A DNA stretch of 7,631 nt from Gemmatimonadaceae bacterium (GCA_014379705.1 JACMLI010000746.1:1-7631); one strand, 5' to 3'. Shown: positions 1-6,483, numbered from the stretch's first letter. Numbers and translations: made by a program. The notes: generated by a model from the sequence alone, not told the origin.

Positions 1-803
1 CGGGCAAGGCGCGTGATCGAGTCGAGGAGGATCACAACGTCCTTTCCATGTTCCACGAGCCGCTTGGCCTTCTCGATCACCATGTCGGCGACAAGGACGT
101 GGCGTTCCGGCGCTTCGTCGAACGTGGAACTGATTACCTCGGCACCCGGCACGTTCTCATGGAAGTCCGTCACCTCTTCAGGCCGCTCATCGATCAGCAG
201 GACGATGAGCGCGACTTCGGGATGATTCTCCACGATGGCGTTGGCCATCTTCTGCAGGAGGATCGTCTTGCCGGCGCGAGGCTGCGCGACGATGAGCCCG
301 CGTTGTCCCTTGCCGATCGGAGCCACGAGGTCGACGACGCGCATCGACAAGTCGCCGTTCTCGAGCCGGAGACGTTGGTCGGGATAGCGGGGACGAAGGC
401 TGTCGAAGATGAGGCGCGGCTTCGACGGATCCGGCTCGTCCCCGTTGATCGTGTCGACCTTGAGGAGGGCGAGGTACCGTTCCCATTGCTTCGGAGGACG
501 TACCTCACCGTGGATCGTGTCCCCGGTGCGGAGGTCGAAGCGCTTGATCTGGGACGGCGAGACGTAGATGTCGTCGGGGCCGTGCAGGTAGCTCCAATCC
601 TGGCTTCGCAGGAAGCCGTAGCCTTCGGCGAGGATCTCGAGCACGCCTTCGCTGCGGAGGACCACGTCCTGGTCAAGCAGGGTCTGCTCGATCCGGAAGA
701 TCAGGTCCTGCTTGCGCAGGCCCGCGGTGTTCTCCACGTGGAGGTCAGTGGCGAGCGTTTGCAACTCAGCCACTGACTTGCGCTTAAGATCGGCTATGTC
801 CAC
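1..803 (-). CDS. rho: Transcription termination factor Rho, C-terminus cut by window edge
   Basis: Hexameric RNA-dependent ATPase/helicase that binds C-rich nascent RNA and ends transcription. The 267 complete codons visible correspond to roughly the first two thirds of a ~420-residue Rho. In order: Rho N-terminal helical domain (residues 1-45, LKRKSVAEL and GLRKQDLIF); cold-shock-type RNA-binding domain (50-120, with GYGFLRS and DDIYVSPSQI); RecA-type ATPase with Walker A PRAGKT near 175-180, LLIDERPEEVT near 202-212, and Walker B VVILLDSITRLA at the edge. No insertion is seen in the N-terminal region, unlike some actinobacterial Rho. The start is the GTG at 801-803, which aligns with the usual Rho N-terminus. 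An in-frame GTG at 810-812 has a GGAA seven bases upstream and is a possible alternative adding three residues. The catalytic R-loop and Q-loop lie outside the window. Family identity is certain; only the exact start is open. Confidence 0.97.
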   Translation of the reverse strand, partial: MDIADLKRKSVAELQTLATDLHVENTAGLRKQDLIFRIEQTLLDQDVVLRSEGVLEILAEGYGFLRSQDWSYLHGPDDIYVSPSQIKRFDLRTGDTIHGEVRPPKQWERYLALLKVDTINGDEPDPSKPRLIFDSLRPRYPDQRLRLENGDLSMRVVDLVAPIGKGQRGLIVAQPRAGKTILLQKMANAIVENHPEVALIVLLIDERPEEVTDFHENVPGAEVISSTFDEAPERHVLVADMVIEKAKRLVEHGKDVVILLDSITRLA

Positions 804-1204
804 GACAGTCACTACGGGTTCCGGGCAAACGGCGGTTGCGGCCGCTGCCCGCAGGCTGGCCGAAGGTAGCGGCAAGGCAGAGGTCGAGCAAGAAGATTCC
901 CATCTAATGGAAGCCGTTTGCGCCCTGTTGCCGGGTGTGCGGCCGTGCGCTTGTGGTGCGTGGTCGCCCTCAACATTGGGGCTGAGCTCGATGTCGGCAA
1001 TATGATGGCGGGTCGCAACTTCAGCATGGCGATCCCCGGTCCCCGACAAATGACCGCTCGACTGCCCTGACTTCCAGGGCTCTGCCACCCGGTGACCCAT
1101 CGGTCAGTTCGTCCGATCCCAGCGTTTCCCCCAAGCCCAGTCGGCGAACAACCGCGCTGAGATTCCCGCGCGTGACGCCCAGGGCTGCGGAGAGGCGCCG
1201 TCGT
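804..1204 (-). other. Non-coding stretch upstream of rho (leader/promoter region)
   Basis: About 400 bases between the tRNA-Arg terminator and rho. Open frames here are rich in Pro, Arg and Gly, have no convincing start or Shine-Dalgarno, and run through the terminator or the tRNA, so I call no intact gene. Only small hairpins are visible, for example a GCCCTG/CAGGGC pairing at 1064-1080. No strong -35/-10 pair was found. The stretch probably holds the rho promoter and a long 5' leader. Long, autoregulated rho leaders are known in other bacteria; for this one it is inference. Confidence 0.45.
1132..1203 (-). pseudogene. Possible remnant of a Fis-type helix-turn-helix
   Basis: Read on the minus strand with the first codon at 1203-1201, this segment encodes RRRLSAALGVTRGNL followed by SAVVRRLGL. 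That resembles the C-terminal Fis-type helix-turn-helix of bacterial enhancer-binding regulators (pattern A..LG(I/V)(S/T)R..L...(L/R)..LG(I/L)). There is no upstream effector or AAA+ domain: the frame runs backward into the tRNA terminator and the tRNA itself, and there is no usable start. If it is more than a chance resemblance, it is the stub of a decayed regulator. Low confidence. Confidence 0.2.
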
Positions 1205-1238
1205 GTAAAGCAAGAACGGGCACCCACTTGGGTGCCCG
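1205..1238 (-). terminator. Intrinsic terminator of tRNA-Arg
   Basis: On the minus strand a perfect 9-bp stem (CGGGCACCC / GGGTGCCCG, arms at 1230-1238 and 1217-1225) with a 4-base loop is followed by TTCTTGCTTTAC, a moderately U-rich tail. It starts 9 bases after the end of tRNA-Arg in the direction of transcription, the expected place for a single-gene tRNA unit. The tail is not a pure U-run, so termination may be incomplete and some read-through toward rho is possible. Confidence 0.72.
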
Positions 1239-1246
1239 GCGAACGA

Positions 1247-1320
1247 TGCGCGAGGCGGGATTCGAACCCACGACCTTCGGCTCCGGAGGCCGACGCTCTA
1301 TCCAGCTGAGCTACTCGCGC
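1247..1320 (-). tRNA. tRNA-Arg, anticodon CCG
   Basis: A complete 74-base cloverleaf on the minus strand. The acceptor stem is GCGCGAG/CTCGCGC (7 bp). The D arm is GCTC-AGCTGGATA-GAGC. The anticodon arm is TCGGC-CTCCGGA-GCCGA, giving anticodon CCG, which reads the arginine codon CGG. The variable loop has five bases (AGGTC). The T arm is GTGGG-TTCGAAT-CCCGC and the discriminator base is A at 1247. The 3' CCA is not encoded, so it must be added by CCA-adding enzyme. CGG is a codon that a GC-rich genome uses often. A promoter lies upstream and a hairpin terminator directly downstream, so it appears to be transcribed alone. Confidence 0.97.
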
Positions 1321-1351
1321 GTTCCGGGGCCGCGAGGGACCCGGGAGGCAA

Positions 1352-1380
1352 AGACTAACCCGCGTATGGGGGTGATACAA
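1352..1380 (-). promoter_or_regulatory. Candidate sigma70-type promoter for tRNA-Arg
   Basis: On the minus strand, TTGTAT (-35, 1380-1375) is separated by exactly 17 bases from TAGTCT (-10, 1357-1352). The predicted transcription start near 1345 would leave a leader of about 25 bases before the tRNA 5' end at 1320, a normal length for processing by RNase P. The hexamers are imperfect, so this is a candidate chosen by spacing and position. The intergenic region is shared with the divergent EAL-HDOD gene. Confidence 0.45.
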
Positions 1381-1390
1381 GTCGCGCCCG

Positions 1391-1412
1391 CCTGAGGTCG
1401 ATACTCCTGAGG
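1391..1412. repeat. Tandem CCTGAGG pair upstream of the EAL-HDOD gene
   Basis: Two identical 7-base copies of CCTGAGG at 1391-1397 and 1406-1412, spaced 15 bases start to start, lie between the tRNA-Arg promoter and the EAL-HDOD start. A -10-like GATACT (1400-1405) sits exactly between them; I could not find a matching -35. The near-palindromic half-sites are compatible with an operator, but two short repeats can arise by chance. Confidence 0.25.
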
Positions 1413-1463
1413 GAGCCGGCCGCGCTCGACCGGCGGTCCTGGCCATCCCTCTCGAGACTCCCT

Positions 1464-2723
1464 GTGACCGCAGAATCCACCGTCGTCGAATCGTCCGCCT
1501 GCTTCGATATCTTCGTGGCGAGGCAGCCGATCTTCCAGCTCGATGGCGCGATCACGGCGTACGAACTGCTCTACCGGAAGTCCGGTGAAAGCCAGAGCGC
1601 GCTCCACGCGAGCGCGGAAGTCATGGCGGCAGAAGTCCTCGTTCAGACGTTCCTGAACATCGGGCTCGATCGTGTCACGGGCGCAGCGCATGCGTACCTC
1701 AATTTCACGCACGACATGCTCGTCAAGGGCACGTGGTCGCTCTTCGATCCGGCGCGTGTCGTGATCGAGATCCTCGAGACGGTCGCGCCGGACGCCGAGG
1801 CGATCGCCGCGGTCGAGCAGGTCGTGAAGGCGGGCTACATCGTTGCCCTCGATGACTTCGAGTACACGCCGGCGCATGAGCCGCTCCTTCGGCTCGCGCA
1901 CATCATCAAGGTGGACGTGCTCAACCGGCCGTTCGCCGACCTCGAAGCGCTCGTGCGTCGCCTCCAGGGGCGCAACCTCACCCTCCTGGCCGAGCGCGTG
2001 GAGACGAGGGAAGTGGAGCTCACGTGTCGCTCGCTCGGGTTCACGCTCTTCCAAGGGTACTTCTTCCAGCGTCCCGAGATCCTATCGCGGCGAGAACTGG
2101 CCGCGGGGCACCTGGCGATCCTGAAGCTGATGAACACGTTGCAAGACGTCGACTCCACCGACGCGCAGCTGGAGTACGCATTCCGTGGCGATGTCTCGAT
2201 GACGATGAAGCTGCTGCGCACCATCAACTCCGCCTCCATGGGGGGCCGCGGCATCGAATCGATCCGCCATGCGGTTCGCATGGTCGGCCGGGGGGAGTTG
2301 CACAAGTGGCTGGCCCTCCTCCTGGTCTCGTCGGTGGCGGCGCGCGGCGGTACCGACGTGGAGTTGGTGCGCGTCGCGCTGGCCCGGGCCCACCTCGCCG
2401 AGCTGATCGGACGCCAGCACGGAGATCGACGCACCTCGGAGTCGCTGTTCATGGTTGGACTCTTCTCCCTCCTCGACGCGTTGCTCCGCGCCCCGTTGTC
2501 GGAGATCCTCGATCGCATGGACCTCGCGTCGGAGATCAAGCGCGCGCTCGTGTTGCGCACGGGGCCCTTCGCGTCTGTGCTCAGCCTGATCGAGGCCTAT
2601 GAGCAGGGTCGATGGGATGTCGTGAACGCCGAGGCAGAATCGTCAGGCGTGGATCCACGCCTCCTTGGGGACATGTACCTCACGTCGGTGGAGTGGGCGC
2701 GGGAGCGTCTCCAGGCGGCATAA
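1464..2723 (+). CDS. EAL-HDOD domain signalling protein (YuxH/CdgJ type, COG3434)
   Basis: A 419-residue cytoplasmic protein. Residues ~14-205 form an EAL domain (cyclic-di-GMP phosphodiesterase fold) and residues ~210-400 an HDOD domain, an HD-related helical module without hydrolase motifs. The entry FVARQPIF and YELLYR is typical of the YuxH/CdgJ family, in which the signature is ELL rather than EAL. Residues matching metal and catalytic positions of active EAL enzymes are all present: E34, N80 (LNFT), E102, D130-D131 (LDDF), K149 (IIKVD), E177 (AERVE) and Q197 (FQGYFF). Hydrolysis of c-di-GMP is therefore possible, although the loop after DDF (EYTP) differs from the usual DFGTG. The HDOD part shows MKLLRTINSAS and IRHAVRMVG. 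The start is GTG at 1464 with a weak GAG seven bases upstream; the domain begins soon after, so a much later start is unlikely. It is divergent from tRNA-Arg and is followed 69 bases later by the caspase gene in the same direction with no clear terminator between, so cotranscription is possible. Confidence 0.92.
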   Translation: MTAESTVVESSACFDIFVARQPIFQLDGAITAYELLYRKSGESQSALHASAEVMAAEVLVQTFLNIGLDRVTGAAHAYLNFTHDMLVKGTWSLFDPARVVIEILETVAPDAEAIAAVEQVVKAGYIVALDDFEYTPAHEPLLRLAHIIKVDVLNRPFADLEALVRRLQGRNLTLLAERVETREVELTCRSLGFTLFQGYFFQRPEILSRRELAAGHLAILKLMNTLQDVDSTDAQLEYAFRGDVSMTMKLLRTINSASMGGRGIESIRHAVRMVGRGELHKWLALLLVSSVAARGGTDVELVRVALARAHLAELIGRQHGDRRTSESLFMVGLFSLLDALLRAPLSEILDRMDLASEIKRALVLRTGPFASVLSLIEAYEQGRWDVVNAEAESSGVDPRLLGDMYLTSVEWARERLQAA

Positions 2724-2734
2724 GTCGGTCGCGT

Positions 2735-2789
2735 GGTTGCGCGAGGTCGGGGCGCACCCTCACTTAGGAGGCGCAACCCCCCGCCTCCT
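2735..2789 (+). promoter_or_regulatory. Hairpin-locked Shine-Dalgarno with overlapping alternative pairing
   Basis: The only good Shine-Dalgarno before the caspase gene, AGGAGG at 2766-2771, lies 21 bases from the ATG and is the 5' arm of a perfect 8-bp hairpin: AGGAGGCG (2766-2773) with CGCCTCCT (2782-2789), loop of 8. A competing 8-bp pairing, GGTTGCGC (2735-2742) with GCGCAACC (2771-2778), overlaps the first and cannot coexist with it. No U-run follows, so an intrinsic terminator is unlikely. The layout suggests control of translation, but no ligand or temperature effect can be read from sequence, and a chance origin in GC-rich DNA is possible. Confidence 0.35.
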
Positions 2790-2792
2790 GCC

Positions 2793-5700
2793 ATGCCCGA
2801 GCCGTCCCCATTTGCCCATTCGATCGCCGTCGTCGTCGGCATCGACAGGTACGGGCACGGCATTCCTGAACTGCGGACCGCGGCCAATGACGCGCGTCGC
2901 GTGGCGCAGACCCTCGCCGACGGGCACGGCTACGAGGTCATCCAGCTCATCGATTCCGACGCGTCGCACGAGCGCCTGACGGCACTGCTCACCACCGAGC
3001 TTCCGGCGCGCGTGGGGCCTGACGATCGGGTGCTCTTCTATTGGGCGGGCCACGGCGTTGCCCTCGACGGCGACACCGGGCCCAATGGCTACCTGCTGCC
3101 GAGCGACGCGCGACGCGGTGAGGAGCAGAGCTTCCTGCACATGCCGCTCGTGCACGACGCGCTTGTCTCGTTGCCGTGCCGGCACATGCTGGTGGTCCTC
3201 GATTCCTGCTTCTCCGGGGCCTTTCGCTGGTCGGGGACGCGGAGCATCGAGCGGGTGGACGAGGTGATCCACCAGGAGAAGTACGACCGCTACGTGCACG
3301 ACGCGGCGTGGCAGGTGATCACCTCGGCATCGCAGGACCAGAAGGCCCTCGACCAGTTGAGCGCGGGCTCGTTAGGCAGCCGCGACGGCGAGGGGGCGCA
3401 CTCCCCGTTCGCCCTCGCCCTCTTCAAGGCCCTCGAGGGGGGCGCCGACGTGATGGGCGGAAGGGATGGCGATGGCCTCGTGACGGCGATGGAGCTGTTT
3501 GTCTACCTCGACGAGGAACTGCAGGCGGCGGCAATCCACGCCGGCACGCGGCAAACGCCGGGCCTGTGGCCCCTGCGCAAGCACGACAAGGGGCAGTTCG
3601 TCTTCTTCGTCCCGGGGCGCGACCTCACCCTCCCGCCCGCGCCTCCACTGACCTTCGAGAACAACCCGTGGCGCGGGCTGGCGTCGTACGAACGTGAGGA
3701 CGCGGGCCTCTTTTTCGGTCGTGACAAGGAAACAGCCGCACTCCGAACGGTCATCGCCCAACGGTCCTTCGTCGCGGTGCTCGGTGCCTCGGGCACGGGG
3801 AAGTCGAGCCTCCTCAAGGCCGGCGTGCTGCCGCACTTCGATGCGGACCCCGCGTGGCACATCCTCCCGGTGATTCGCCCCGCGGGGACACCGATTCCCG
3901 CGATCGCTGACTCGATCGCGACCCTGAATCCGTCCGCACGGCGACCCACCAACCCCGCCGATGTGGCCGCCGCCGTGGCCGCGTGGTGTCGCGCGAATCC
4001 AGCGCGCCGGCTCTTGATGATCGTCGATCAGTGTGAAGAACTGGTCACCATGGCGCGCGCGACGGGCGATCGCGACACCGCCCTCCAGCTCCTCGCCAGC
4101 CTCCTCGATTCGCACGGCGACCAACTGCGCATCGTGATCACGCTGCGCACCGACTTCGAGCCGCAGTTCGATCGCTCGGTGCTCGCCTCGCGGTGGAAGG
4201 AGGCGCGCTTCGTCGTGCCCCCGATGAGCCGGGGCGACATGCAGGCCGTCATCGAACAGCCGGCGGCGAAGCGCGTCGTCTACTTCGACCCCCCGGGCCT
4301 CGTCGACACGTTGCTCGACGAGGTGGCGAACACGCCGGGCGCACTCCCGCTGTTGTCCTTCGCGCTCAGCGAGATGTACGTGCGCTACATCCAGCGGCGC
4401 GCCACCGACCGGGCCCTCACCGCGGGCGACTACGACGCGCTCGGTGGCGTGGTGGGCGCCCTGCGATCCCGCGCCGACGAGGAGTACGACGCGCTCGATG
4501 CCCTCCACCAGGCCACCATGCAGCGCGTGATGTTGCGCATGGTGGGCAGTGGTGGCGGCAACCTCGCCAAGCGCCGCGTGCTCGCGAAGGAGCTGGAATA
4601 CCCCGACCCGGCGGAAAACGAGCGCGTGCAGGTGGTGCGTCGTCGGCTGACGGAGGCGCGGCTCGTCGTGGAGGGTCGCGAGTTCGATGGCGACGCGTAT
4701 GTCGAGCCGGCCCACGACGCCCTCGTGCGCGCGTGGGGGCGATTGATCAACTGGATCCAGCAGGCCGGGGGGGATGCCATCCCGCTGGTCACGCGCCAGA
4801 AGCTCGGCTACGCCGCCGCCGAATGGTCGAAGGCGGACAAGGCGATGAAGGGGGGCCTGCTCTGGAGCGACCCGGTGCGCAGCGCCATGCTCGCCCCCGT
4901 CGTGAAGAAGGGCGCCCCGTGGCTCAATGTGCAGGAGCGCGACTTCGCCAGGCGGAGCGTGCGCGGGCGTCGCAACGCGCGCTGGGTCTCGCGAGGCGTC
5001 ACGGTACTCGTTGCGCTGCTCGGCGTCGCGAGCATGGTGGGCCTTATGGTTGCCCGCCGGAATGCAAAACTGGCCGCCGAGCGGAGTGTCGAAGCCACGG
5101 CCGCCGCCGAACGCGCCGAGGCGGAAAAGGTGCGCGCCGTGCGGAGCCTCTTCACCTCGCTCAAGCTCTACATGCGGAACGGAAATGCAGGGAGCATCTG
5201 CGTGCGCAGCGAATGCGGCGTACGGCAGCCCAACGATGGCAGGGATTGGATCTCGATCAGCCGGCTGCCTGACGGGCTGCGAAGCGTGAAGGGCTGGGAG
5301 GACTCACGCGACTTCATCGTCGCGCGAGAGCACGGCGAGGGTCACGTGCTCGTGTACGCGCATGACGGGCTGACGTCTGACCGGGAGATCCAGGGCCGCG
5401 GGGCGGACAACCTCGTCTTCGCCGAAAATGCCCTGCGCTGGCTGGCGGTGGGGCGCGAACGTCCAGGATGCCCCTCAGGAACGCGGATCCTCTACTGGCA
5501 GGGGACGTACGTCCCGATCGGGGCGATCAGTCTGGTCGACAGCTTCATCGTCAAGCGCGAATGGTCGATCGCCGTGGCGCGTCCCGACTCACTCGCCGAC
5601 CAACTCCGGTGCACGTCCGTGCTCTGGTACTCCAGCGACTGGAATCCACCGCAGGACTTCGTGACCACGCACGTGCCGCTCATCGAGCAGTTCGTCCGCG

Positions 5701-5867
5701 ACGGCGGTGGCCTGCTGGTGGGCGGGCTCGGCTGGTCCTTCGCGGAGTTCAGCGGGAAGACAGCCTACGCCGCCGACTCGCTCGGGAAGCCCTTCGGCTT
5801 TGCCTTCACGGTCGACGCCTTCGAGGCAGACCCAAACCGGCCCTTGCCGCTCCTCTCCGGCCGCTGA
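2793..5867 (+). CDS. Caspase-nSTAND1 NTPase membrane protein with TCAF/ThuA-like C-terminal domain
   Basis: 1024 residues. (1) Residues ~9-275: caspase/metacaspase-like C14 protease, with SIAVVVGIDRYG, catalytic H87 in YWAGHG and C139 in LDSCFSG; the D137-S-C pattern is metacaspase-like, which in that family favours basic P1 residues. (2) ~284-720: nSTAND1-type P-loop NTPase, opening with NPWRGLASYE and FFGRDKE, Walker A GASGTGKSS (K337), Walker B LLMIVDQCEE (D412, E415-E416), and a C-terminal helical part ending near the AHDALVRAW motif (640-648). (3) Transmembrane helix ~734-754, preceded by an Arg-rich stretch. (4) Coiled coil ~756-785, rich in Ala and Glu. (5) ~795-1013: a domain with HVLVYAHDG, ENALRWLA, FVRDGGGLLVGG and LGKPFGF, resembling the glutamine-amidotransferase-like domain of TCAF/M60-associated proteins. 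No GATase nucleophile elbow is seen, so a sensing role is likelier than catalysis. WD40 repeats, common at this position in relatives, are absent. Inferred role: ligand sensing, NTP-driven assembly, protease activation. ATG 2793 is chosen because the caspase fold begins at once; an in-frame GTG at 2733 would add 20 residues rich in Pro and Arg. Confidence 0.92.
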   Translation: MPEPSPFAHSIAVVVGIDRYGHGIPELRTAANDARRVAQTLADGHGYEVIQLIDSDASHERLTALLTTELPARVGPDDRVLFYWAGHGVALDGDTGPNGYLLPSDARRGEEQSFLHMPLVHDALVSLPCRHMLVVLDSCFSGAFRWSGTRSIERVDEVIHQEKYDRYVHDAAWQVITSASQDQKALDQLSAGSLGSRDGEGAHSPFALALFKALEGGADVMGGRDGDGLVTAMELFVYLDEELQAAAIHAGTRQTPGLWPLRKHDKGQFVFFVPGRDLTLPPAPPLTFENNPWRGLASYEREDAGLFFGRDKETAALRTVIAQRSFVAVLGASGTGKSSLLKAGVLPHFDADPAWHILPVIRPAGTPIPAIADSIATLNPSARRPTNPADVAAAVAAWCRANPARRLLMIVDQCEELVTMARATGDRDTALQLLASLLDSHGDQLRIVITLRTDFEPQFDRSVLASRWKEARFVVPPMSRGDMQAVIEQPAAKRVVYFDPPGLVDTLLDEVANTPGALPLLSFALSEMYVRYIQRRATDRALTAGDYDALGGVVGALRSRADEEYDALDALHQATMQRVMLRMVGSGGGNLAKRRVLAKELEYPDPAENERVQVVRRRLTEARLVVEGREFDGDAYVEPAHDALVRAWGRLINWIQQAGGDAIPLVTRQKLGYAAAEWSKADKAMKGGLLWSDPVRSAMLAPVVKKGAPWLNVQERDFARRSVRGRRNARWVSRGVTVLVALLGVASMVGLMVARRNAKLAAERSVEATAAAERAEAEKVRAVRSLFTSLKLYMRNGNAGSICVRSECGVRQPNDGRDWISISRLPDGLRSVKGWEDSRDFIVAREHGEGHVLVYAHDGLTSDREIQGRGADNLVFAENALRWLAVGRERPGCPSGTRILYWQGTYVPIGAISLVDSFIVKREWSIAVARPDSLADQLRCTSVLWYSSDWNPPQDFVTTHVPLIEQFVRDGGGLLVGGLGWSFAEFSGKTAYAADSLGKPFGFAFTVDAFEADPNRPLPLLSGR

Positions 5868-5869
5868 GG

Positions 5870-6388
5870 TCAGCGACGCACCTTGCGCACGTCAACGATG
5901 ATCGCCTTCACCGAGCGGTCGATCGCCGTCCGCGACGTGGCGAAGCCGTTGCGCTTGCGACCCTGCACGGGCTCCTCGAAGCTCACGTTCCGCACGAGGG
6001 ACTGGACGCGATTCGCCGGGGCGGCGTCGATCGACGAAAATTCGTCGGCGAGGTTGACGGCGTTGGCGACGCACGCGTCCGTCGTCGTTCCGGCCTCCGC
6101 CATCTCCTCGTCGAGGTCCTCGAAGTCGATCTCCTCCTCTTCCTCGCCCTCGTCCCCCTCATCCGACAGCGCGTCCAGGATCTCCTCCCGCAGTTGGGCG
6201 ACCGGGTACTCCTGGTTCGGCTCGAGGTGTTCCAGGATGTCGTCGAGTTCCGCGGTCAGGTCTGCCGTGAGCTCGGCGTCGCTCAACGCGTCCAAGTCGC
6301 TCACGCGGCGGTCACTCCCGCGCGCGAGGGCGAGGCCGGCACCTGCGAGCAGCACCACCACGGCAATCCGCACCAGTCGATGCATCAT
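5870..6388 (-). CDS. Small acidic secreted protein, unknown function
   Basis: 172 residues, family not recognised. The N-terminus (MMHRLVRIAVVVLLAGAG followed by LALA and RG) is a classic Sec signal peptide with an A-x-A cleavage site after residue ~22. The mature part is strongly acidic: a region around 30-70 with repeated L, D and E (ALSDAEL, ELDDILEHLEP) is probably helical, residues 76-98 are almost all Asp/Glu, and the last 30 residues turn basic (QGRKRNG, DVRKVRR). There is one cysteine (C106). GAGGA at 6401-6397 lies eight bases before the ATG, one of the best ribosome sites in the window; the longer upstream frame lacks such support. Codons end mostly in G or C. The gene is convergent with the caspase gene, with two bases between stop codons and no terminator visible. 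The acidic tract could bind divalent cations or basic partners; this is a guess. Confidence 0.7.
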   Translation of the reverse strand: MMHRLVRIAVVVLLAGAGLALARGSDRRVSDLDALSDAELTADLTAELDDILEHLEPNQEYPVAQLREEILDALSDEGDEGEEEEEIDFEDLDEEMAEAGTTTDACVANAVNLADEFSSIDAAPANRVQSLVRNVSFEEPVQGRKRNGFATSRTAIDRSVKAIIVDVRKVRR

Positions 6389-6425
6389 CGGTCCAATCCT
6401 CGAGTATGAGCGATAACTGCACGTG

Positions 6426-6454
6426 ATACTCGCTGGCCGAGCGGGCAGTGGCAA
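6426..6454 (-). promoter_or_regulatory. Candidate promoter of the acidic secreted protein gene
   Basis: On the minus strand TTGCCA (6454-6449, five of six bases of the -35 consensus) and GAGTAT (6431-6426, weak -10) are separated by 17 bases. Transcription would begin near 6419, about 30 bases before the ATG and upstream of the GAGGA ribosome site. The -35 and spacing are good, the -10 poor. Confidence 0.35.
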
Positions 6455-6483
6455 TGCCCCTGTGCCTTGCGGTGCCTTTCGCT

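Noticed and set aside
48..776. Long plus-strand open frame of 242 codons opposite rho
   Set aside because: Rho is unmistakable on the minus strand over the whole span; the frame is a shadow kept open by GC-rich codons.
812..1213. Minus-strand frame of 133 codons upstream of rho
   Set aside because: No family resemblance, Pro/Arg-rich, and it begins inside the tRNA-Arg terminator tail; treated as non-coding leader.
1247..1320. tRNA-Arg as the attachment site of an integrated element
   Set aside because: No integrase, no repeat of the tRNA 3' end within the window, and the side next to the tRNA 3' end is the rho housekeeping gene.
1021..1446. Minus-strand open frame of 141 codons
   Set aside because: It runs through the tRNA-Arg and its terminator; the middle (ARVAQLDRASAS...) is simply translated tRNA. 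Only the Fis-like tail was kept, as a low-confidence remnant.
1311..2054. Minus-strand open frame of 247 codons opposite the EAL-HDOD gene
   Set aside because: Low-complexity Arg/Glu/His composition and no family resemblance, while the plus strand encodes clear EAL motifs.
2766..2789. Hairpin between the EAL-HDOD and caspase genes as an intrinsic terminator
   Set aside because: No U-run follows the stem on the plus strand; the 5' arm is a Shine-Dalgarno, so a translational role fits better.
3372..4715. Minus-strand open frame of 447 codons inside the caspase-STAND gene
   Set aside because: Rich in His, Arg and Gly with no motifs; it overlaps the intact nSTAND1 domain, so it is a shadow.
4193..5272. 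Plus-strand open frame of 359 codons in another frame of the caspase-STAND gene
   Set aside because: Arg/Gly/Ala-rich with no start signal; the overlapping frame carries the NTPase and transmembrane helix.
5468..6409. Plus-strand open frame of 313 codons across the caspase 3' end and the acidic gene
   Set aside because: Arg/His-rich without motifs; both overlapped genes have better coding evidence.
5883..6416. Plus-strand frame of 177 codons opposite the acidic secreted protein
   Set aside because: Ser/Arg-rich composition expected from the complement of Asp/Glu codons; the minus frame has a signal peptide and a well-placed GAGGA.
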